A DNA stretch of 47,934 nt from the NCBI GenBank assembly GCA_026387615.1, contig JAPLLI010000059.1:1-47934 (forward strand), given 5' to 3'. Source of the stretch: Nitrospirota bacterium (lineage in GTDB: Bacteria > Nitrospirota > Nitrospiria > Nitrospirales > Nitrospiraceae). Shown here one piece after another: positions 43,720 to 47,934 of this stretch; position 1 is the stretch's first letter, and the number at the start of each line of letters is the position of its first letter. Both the position numbers and the translations under genes were made by a program. Under the pieces are notes generated by a model. That model made no database searches. It saw only the letters and a program-made list of their open reading frames with translations, and had not been told where the DNA came from.

Positions 43720-43744
43720 CCTACGCCGAACGGTTAGCCGTAGG
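43720..43744. repeat. 25-base imperfect palindrome upstream of ftsH
   Basis: CCTACG (43720-43725) and CGTAGG (43739-43744) flank CCGAACGGTT, and the arms match at 10 of 12 positions around a single central base. It lies about 87 bases upstream of the ftsH start and could be an operator or a leader hairpin. The rest of 43634-43942 has no gene; it also carries the heptamer element near 43876 and the short palindrome below. Confidence 0.45.
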
Positions 43745-43835
43745 TATTTCATTAATGATATTGAGCGTTTCGAGTGAAATCAGAGGGATGGGAAGAGACG
43801 TGGGGGGAGTCCTGCTACAGTGACCATGGCTTCCC

Positions 43836-43854
43836 CTGTAGCGTATAGCTACAG
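43836..43854. repeat. 7-bp stem palindrome
   Basis: CTGTAGC, a GTATA loop and GCTACAG form a perfect small hairpin in the gap between the CopD-like gene and ftsH. A further partial copy, CTGCTACAG, is present at 43812-43820. Confidence 0.5.
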
Positions 43855-43875
43855 GCTGCAACCAGTTCAATGCGG

Positions 43876-43925
43876 AACGCTGAAGCGACAATCGTTTCCT
43901 TCTTCATCGCTCACCGTTCAGCGTT
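43876..43925. repeat. Heptamer inverted-repeat element after the CopD-like gene
   Basis: AACGCTGAA (43876-43884) and TTCAGCGTT (43917-43925) are a perfect 9-bp inverted repeat. On the transcript the first arm is CGCTGAA, CGGTGAG, CGATGAA, the same units as at 15720 and 16442 but without the CCCTGAA heptamer found at 15727. It begins 18 bases after the CopD-like stop codon. Confidence 0.78.
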
Positions 43926-43942
43926 TCCCGACTAGCGGCCCC

Positions 43943-44422
43943 CTAGGTCCGCACGAGCAGAACTGCGGCAAACAGGATCGCCAGCGTCAACAGGAGAGAG
44001 AAGCGCGCGATCCAGGGAGACCACAGCACCAGAGCGTGATCGAACCTAGCTCTGTTCTCCATAGGGAGTTGCAGTATCCTCCCGACGCGCGGCCCGAGGA
44101 TAAAATCATGGGTCAGGGTTAGGAGAAGAAGGACGGTCACGAGCCCCAGCTTGGCCATCAACACCATCGGCCAGCCAGCCGGGTCCGCGACTGGAATCCC
44201 CCGCTGATGCAACAAGAGAGGTCCCGTCAACAAGAGGGTCACGATCGCACCCCAGACGACCGAACGGAATCGCCTGGCGATGGCCCGAAAGATCAACGAT
44301 TTCTGCGACGCAAACGGTGCCCGCTTCAGCACCGGCACCAACACAACCGACAGAAAGATCGCCCCCCCGATCCAACTGATCGCCGCGACGAGATGGAGCC
44401 ACATGAACAACGATGAACCCAT
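43943..44422 (-). CDS. CopD-like membrane protein
   Basis: A 159-residue membrane protein of four helices beginning SSLFMWLHLVAAISWIGGAIFLSVVLVPVL, which is the CopD/DUF2269-type start with the conserved histidine and the W-x-G-G-x-x-F motif. A later LLLTGPLLL helix and KLGLVTVLLLLTLTHDF helix carry a second conserved histidine. Such proteins are copper-related or heme-binding; which applies here is open. GGAGG before the ATG at 44422 sets the start, not the track start at 44632. Confidence 0.75.
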   Translation of the reverse strand: MGSSLFMWLHLVAAISWIGGAIFLSVVLVPVLKRAPFASQKSLIFRAIARRFRSVVWGAIVTLLLTGPLLLHQRGIPVADPAGWPMVLMAKLGLVTVLLLLTLTHDFILGPRVGRILQLPMENRARFDHALVLWSPWIARFSLLLTLAILFAAVLLVRT

Positions 44423-44436
44423 CAATCCTCCACCCA

Positions 44437-44985
44437 CTAGTCTGTGGCGGGACCGGGGTTCACGCGCGGCACCTGAACTGGCCCAAGTTGAATTGGCAGC
44501 TTCAGGCGTGGACACCAGTCGATCTCCGCCACTGCAGCTGCAAGCTCCAATCGCTTCTCCGGATACATCATCGGCCCGTTCTGTCCCATCCCTATACAAG
44601 GGCTGCACATGAACTGACAGGGCACCGGACAACGATGCGCCTCACAGCCAACGAGGCTATTGACCAACGCAGCTCGTTCCGCACAATGGCGATCCGGCTC
44701 CGGCGCCAACAGGCTTCCTCGATAACACTCCAGTCGCTGCCAGAGCTTGGTGAGGCTGGAAACAGGGCGAGCATTCACGCTCGCCCAGGCGCCATGAAAC
44801 CGAATGGCTTCACCGACTAATTGCAGCGCACAATCCAATCTCTCCGGCAGCGAAGGGAACCGGGCAATCGTTACCCGTTCGCCGTTCGTCCACTCGATGG
44901 TGAAGGTGGGAGCGCGTTGAGCCAGGCTCAACGCGCTGGAATCAACTTCCGTGACCCGATGAGGAATATGAACGGCAAGGTTCAT
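44437..44985 (-). CDS. Cysteine-rich protein of unknown function
   Basis: A 182-residue protein I do not recognise. Residues in the second half show CEAHRCPVPCQFMCSPC, that is five cysteines with spacing C-x4-C-x3-C-x3-C-x2-C, plus further single cysteines (ERLDCALQ, RLECYRG, RHCAER, DWCPRL). A metal or cluster site is possible. The start is uncertain: ATG at 44985 or GTG at 45018/45015. It is followed after 14 bases by the CopD-like gene, and preceded by the outer-membrane barrel gene, so the three may act together. Confidence 0.6.
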   Translation of the reverse strand: MNLAVHIPHRVTEVDSSALSLAQRAPTFTIEWTNGERVTIARFPSLPERLDCALQLVGEAIRFHGAWASVNARPVSSLTKLWQRLECYRGSLLAPEPDRHCAERAALVNSLVGCEAHRCPVPCQFMCSPCIGMGQNGPMMYPEKRLELAAAVAEIDWCPRLKLPIQLGPVQVPRVNPGPATD

Positions 44986-45045
44986 CGCTGCTTCAGGCAA
45001 TCCTCCGCTCTTCACCACAAGAAACTACAGGGCCATCGACATTGA

Positions 45046-45714
45046 TCAGAATGACACGCCGACATAGGGACCGACGGTGAAGTAGTTATTCGTCGTGTTG
45101 GTCATCCCTGCCGCCAAGTGGAATCGGGCATCCACCCCAACCTTGAAAGCCTTCCAGACTTGATACTCCGCCCCAGCGCCGAACTGGACCCCGATGTCGA
45201 GATACTGAGTCTGATTCGAGGGAGGGCTGATCACATGGATATCCAGCCCGACGGGAATGATCCAAGGCCGAAAGGCGCTCCCCTCCCTGAACTTAATTTT
45301 CGGTGACACATCAATGGTCACCATGGTCAGTTGGGTCTTCACGTCACTTGTTGAACCGGACACCCCGGCGCCCCTCACTGAGTTCGACGCAAACCGATTG
45401 AACTGGACCCCGAGCTCACCAACCGCCCAGGTCTTGTCCATCGCGCCCCAGGCATCTTTCGACAACAGAAAATCGAGGCCGGCCCCCGCATACCAACCGA
45501 TATTGCTATCGTTTCTTTGCCCGGTAGATCCGTTTGCAAACGTTTCACCAGATCGGTCGCTGCTCAGCCTCGTGAACCCGCCTCGATAGAACACCATATT
45601 GCCCGCCTCTTCAGCCAAGGCCGGCGATACAGCACAAACAGCGAGCCCCCCGGCGATCGCAATGGCGGCAACCCACACTCCAATGTTCCTGCTTCTCGTC
45701 CGAACCTGCATCAT
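45046..45714 (-). CDS. Outer-membrane beta-barrel protein
   Basis: A 222-residue exported protein. After a signal peptide (VWVAAIAIAGGLAVCAVSPALA) the sequence is of the small-barrel type, with alternating hydrophobic strands such as WYAGAGLDFLL, QLTMVTIDVSPKIKF and GVQFGAGAEYQV, ending YVGVSF with the terminal aromatic. Length fits an 8-10-stranded barrel. GGGAGGGG precedes the ATG. It lies downstream of the two SUMF1-domain genes and upstream of the cysteine-rich gene. Confidence 0.8.
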   Translation of the reverse strand: MMQVRTRSRNIGVWVAAIAIAGGLAVCAVSPALAEEAGNMVFYRGGFTRLSSDRSGETFANGSTGQRNDSNIGWYAGAGLDFLLSKDAWGAMDKTWAVGELGVQFNRFASNSVRGAGVSGSTSDVKTQLTMVTIDVSPKIKFREGSAFRPWIIPVGLDIHVISPPSNQTQYLDIGVQFGAGAEYQVWKAFKVGVDARFHLAAGMTNTTNNYFTVGPYVGVSF

Positions 45715-45840
45715 GCGCCCCTCCCTGGGTAATTATCGAAAGGCTGTTTTTGCCTTCCGACTGTTCTGCTGACATGCGCTCGCTGGCCCGAGCCATCAGC
45801 CTGGTGAATAAATGAATCATGTCAATAGCCCTTCGTAACT

Positions 45841-45925
45841 CGTCATACGTCAATCGTCATTCGTGGAAACGTGCGACCTGCTCTCCGTGCTCTGTGCCGA
45901 TTGACGATTGGCGATTGACGCTTGA
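45841..45925. repeat. Heptamer inverted-repeat element at the end of a SUMF1-domain gene
   Basis: Four left heptamers (CGTCATA, CGTCAAT, CGTCATT, CGTGGAA at 45841-45868) and four right heptamers (CGATTGA, CGATTGG, CGATTGA, CGCTTGA at 45898-45925) flank a 29-base spacer. The arms pair in inverted orientation. The array overlaps the 3' end of the coding sequence, whose last 25 or so residues are specified by it and its spacer. Confidence 0.78.
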
Positions 45926-46852
45926 CGCCTCCACCGACTTGGCGCAGCGGAATCCCATCCAATTGATCTTCGTGTTGGGATCGGTCCCGTTCCTCATCGC
46001 GACCCGCATGGTCGTCGTGCTGTCCATCCATCCGCCGCCCCGGAAGGCTTTCTGACTGCCGGTCTCAGGCCCTTTAGGGTTCCGGTCCGGCGCCGTCGCA
46101 TAATAGTCCTGGTCATACCAATCCGCCACCCATTCAGACACGTTTCCGATCGTCTGATACAGCCCATAGGGGCTGACGGCATTCTCATACTTATCGACCG
46201 AAATAAGGGGTGGGTACAATAACAAGCGTTCCGGACGATCCCGCACAGGACCGGACAGACCGGTTCTCCCGAAATTCGCTCTGCTCGGCCCCGCATATTC
46301 CTTGCCCCAGGGGAATAGCCGCCCATCCACCCCACGCGCCGCCTTCTCCCATTCCGCTTCCGTTGGCAGCCGCTTGCCCGCCCACTTGCAGTAGGCATCG
46401 GCGTCGTACCAGGACACGTGCATAATGGGATGGTGCGCCATCGCCTCCTGGAAGTTGCCCCCGTCATACCGCCAGTCCAACTGCGGCGAGCGGTTCGTGG
46501 CCAGCACAAACTTGAGATATTCCAAGGCCGTCACTTCGAACTTGCCGATCTCGAAGGCATCCAGATAGACGCGCCGCTGCGGCATCTCGCCACGATAGGC
46601 GAGTCGGTCCGTCTTCTTGTCGCTCCCCATGATAAACTCACCGGCTGGCACCAGGACCATCTCATCCTTGGCTTTCCACTTGGCCACCCGTTCGGTCGCG
46701 ATCTTTTTTCCTGCCTCGGTCCAGTCCACCGTAATATCCTGCGTGTCGAGCCCCCAGGCGGCATTGGTCATCACCAGAGCCATTGCCGTAGCGACGATGC
46801 CCTTCACCACCCGATTGACTGCCACCGCTTTCTCCACCTTCAATACCTCCAC
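45857..46852 (-). CDS. Exported SUMF1/FGE-domain protein
   Basis: A 331-residue exported protein with a GTG start preceded by AAGGAGG. A signal segment (VKGIVATAMALVMTNAAWG) is followed by the SUMF1 domain: VPAGEFIMGSD, FEVTALEYLKFV, PIMHVSWYDADAYCKWAGKRLPTEAEWEKAARG (split), GNVSEWVADW and AFRGGGWMDS. The catalytic cysteine pair of formylglycine-generating enzymes, expected just after GG(S/G)W, is absent (DSTTTMRVAMRNG). So it is probably not a sulfatase-modifying enzyme. The C-terminal tail after RCAKSVEA is repeat-derived. It is a paralogue of the next gene. Confidence 0.85.
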   Translation of the reverse strand: MEVLKVEKAVAVNRVVKGIVATAMALVMTNAAWGLDTQDITVDWTEAGKKIATERVAKWKAKDEMVLVPAGEFIMGSDKKTDRLAYRGEMPQRRVYLDAFEIGKFEVTALEYLKFVLATNRSPQLDWRYDGGNFQEAMAHHPIMHVSWYDADAYCKWAGKRLPTEAEWEKAARGVDGRLFPWGKEYAGPSRANFGRTGLSGPVRDRPERLLLYPPLISVDKYENAVSPYGLYQTIGNVSEWVADWYDQDYYATAPDRNPKGPETGSQKAFRGGGWMDSTTTMRVAMRNGTDPNTKINWMGFRCAKSVEASSVNRQSSIGTEHGEQVARFHE

Positions 46853-46886
46853 GACCCGGCCTCCTTGCTTTTACAGTTACCCGCGC

Positions 46887-46958
46887 TCAGCATTCAGCCA
46901 TCAGTACCCTATGGGATCTTCGTCAGCTGATAGCTGATCGCTGACAGCTGATGACTTG
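46887..46958. repeat. Heptamer inverted-repeat element between the two SUMF1-domain genes
   Basis: The right array is CAGCTGA, TAGCTGA, TCGCTGA, CAGCTGA and TGACTTG at 46924-46958. The left array is TCAGCAT, TCAGCCA and TCAGTAC at 46887-46907, in inverted relation. It overlaps the stop codon of the upstream SUMF1-domain gene and encodes its final residues (QLSAISYQL). Confidence 0.78.
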
Positions 46959-47817
46959 CTTCAGATTTCGCACATCGCATTCCCGTTAAATAACTTCTGC
47001 GATTTGGCATGCCGCCATTCCGGCCGGCGGATCGCGCGACCTCCGGATCTTCATTCCAGGAGCCGCCGCGGAACACTTTCAATTCACCGATCGCAGGCCC
47101 GGTTGGATTGTCCGGCACGCTAGTCCGGTAATACTCAGGATTGAACCAATCCGAGACCCATTCGCTGACATTGCCCGCCATTTGATAGACGCCGTAGGGA
47201 CTGACACCCTTGTCGTAGCGATTTACATTGGCCAACGGCGGATACTTAAACCCGCGCTTCGAACCGGAATGGGCGATATTGCTTTTCATCCACCCGGCCG
47301 GTTCATTGCCCCAGGGGAACATCCGGCCATCCTCGCCGCGCGCGGCCTTTTCCCATTCCGCTTCGGTCGGCAGACGCTTCCCGACCCATCGACAGTAGGC
47401 AGCGGCCTCTTCCCAGCTCACGCCGATGACCGGATGCGACGCCATTTTTTCGAGAAAGGGATCCTGCATCCAAAACTCCGGCCATGCTGCCCCTGTGGCT
47501 ATCACAAATCGAAGATAGTGGACGTTCGTCACCTCATAGCGGTCGATCTCGAATGCATCGATGGAAACGGGACGCTGCGGCAATTCTTGAGGACCGGCTG
47601 CGCGATCCATCTTGGGATTGCTGCCCATTAAGAACGGCCCCCCCGGCACAGGAACCATGCCTTCGGGAACTTCCAGCAAGGCCAACCGTTCCAGTTCCCA
47701 GGGTTGTGCCCAGGGGTCATGCTTGGGCGACAAATGATCGGCCTGCACCATGGCGCTCGACACAAGACCCCAGGTCAACAAACTCGTTGCCAACCCTATC
47801 CCGATTCGCCGTGTCAT
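46909..47817 (-). CDS. Exported SUMF1/FGE-domain protein (paralogue)
   Basis: A 302-residue exported protein (signal peptide MTRRIGIGLATSLLTWGLVSSAMVQA split) with the SUMF1 pattern VPGGPFLMGSNP, YEVTNVHYLRFV, PVIGVSWEEAAAYCRWVGKRLP, GNVSEWVSDW and VFRGGSWNEDPEV. As in its neighbour, the formylglycine-generating cysteines are missing. The start is uncertain: the ATG at 47817 fits the signal peptide best, with ATG 47838 and GTG 47862 as alternatives. The two paralogues probably arose by tandem duplication and share one transcript. The exact role of non-enzymatic SUMF1 domains is not known. Confidence 0.82.
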   Translation of the reverse strand: MTRRIGIGLATSLLTWGLVSSAMVQADHLSPKHDPWAQPWELERLALLEVPEGMVPVPGGPFLMGSNPKMDRAAGPQELPQRPVSIDAFEIDRYEVTNVHYLRFVIATGAAWPEFWMQDPFLEKMASHPVIGVSWEEAAAYCRWVGKRLPTEAEWEKAARGEDGRMFPWGNEPAGWMKSNIAHSGSKRGFKYPPLANVNRYDKGVSPYGVYQMAGNVSEWVSDWFNPEYYRTSVPDNPTGPAIGELKVFRGGSWNEDPEVARSAGRNGGMPNRRSYLTGMRCAKSEASHQLSAISYQLTKIP

Positions 47818-47888
47818 TCTCGATCCGTCGTGTTTCATACGATAAATAGTAAGTCGTGCCACTCGGCTTCTGTCTTGCTTCTAAGAAA

Positions 47889-47923
47889 ACGGGGGAGCCA
47901 CACCTTACGCGCAGCTCCCCCGT
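47889..47923 (-). terminator. Rho-independent terminator of an off-window minus-strand gene
   Basis: ACGGGGGAGC (47889-47898) and GCTCCCCCGT (47914-47923) form a perfect 10-bp stem with a 15-base loop. Read on the minus strand the stem is followed by a T-rich tract (GTTTTCTT). It ends a transcript entering from the right and isolates the SUMF1-domain genes from it; their promoter must lie in or very near this short stretch. Confidence 0.8.
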
Positions 47924-47934
47924 CTCGACCGATA

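Noticed and set aside
46909-47817. Sulfatase-activating formylglycine-generating enzyme
   Set aside because: The domain is right, but the catalytic cysteine pair is missing in this protein and its neighbour, and no sulfatase gene is near.

Overview
The window (about 48 kb, GC-rich) looks like chromosome from a Nitrospira-type bacterium (phylum Nitrospirota). This is an inference from gene content. It holds a multi-subunit 2-oxoacid:ferredoxin oxidoreductase of the kind used in reductive TCA carbon fixation, a bc complex whose cytochrome b is fused to a C-terminal cytochrome c, many small c-type cytochromes, large multi-PAS hybrid kinases, a phosphoketolase/acetate kinase pair and exported SUMF1-domain proteins. 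I saw no rRNA, tRNA, CRISPR array, prophage or insertion sequence.

Layout. (1) 0.2-7.3 kb, minus strand: YtxH-like protein, DksA-like zinc finger protein, the 2-oxoacid:ferredoxin oxidoreductase (fused gamma/ferredoxin, alpha, beta, and a small HdrA-like cysteine protein), then SufC, one SufB/D-type scaffold, a MIP18/DUF59 protein and an AhpD-like protein. This reads as an Fe-S enzyme made together with its cluster-assembly machinery. (2) 7.7-15.7 kb, plus strand: three consecutive large signalling proteins. (3) 15.9-16.9 kb, minus: a monoheme cytochrome c and a DUF2231 membrane protein. (4) 17.5-22.6 kb, plus: a Cyc2-like fused cytochrome-porin, a lipoprotein, a protein with a cupredoxin-like ligand set and a hybrid histidine kinase, apparently one operon for outer-membrane electron exchange. 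(5) 22.6-27.1 kb, minus: TsdA-like diheme thiosulfate dehydrogenase, two half-size YeeE/YedE transporters, OsmC, a four-heme cytochrome and DsrE, which together look like a sulfur (thiosulfate) module. (6) 27.2-30.4 kb, minus: a cytochrome c, a lipoprotein, Rieske protein, an 86-aa protein and cytochrome b-c. (7) 30.7-37.4 kb, minus: acetate kinase, phosphoketolase, a membrane protein and an MgtA-type P-type ATPase. (8) 37.5-43.6 kb, minus: FtsH, an Mla-type lipid transport system (STAS-MlaE, MlaF, MlaD, auxiliary lipoprotein) and a VIT1/CCC1-like protein. (9) 43.9-47.8 kb, minus: CopD-like membrane protein, a cysteine-rich protein, an outer-membrane barrel and two SUMF1-domain proteins, closed on the right by a terminator of an off-window gene.

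The most unusual signal is not a gene. At least eleven gaps just 3' of stop codons carry short degenerate tandem repeats with a strict period of 7 or 9 bases, usually as two arms in inverted orientation that can fold as a hairpin in the transcript. The sequence flavour differs from site to site, but the architecture and the position (0-25 bases after a stop codon) are constant. Three sites share almost the same heptamer array and differ by a whole heptamer. Some arrays run into the coding sequence and supply the last residues of the protein.
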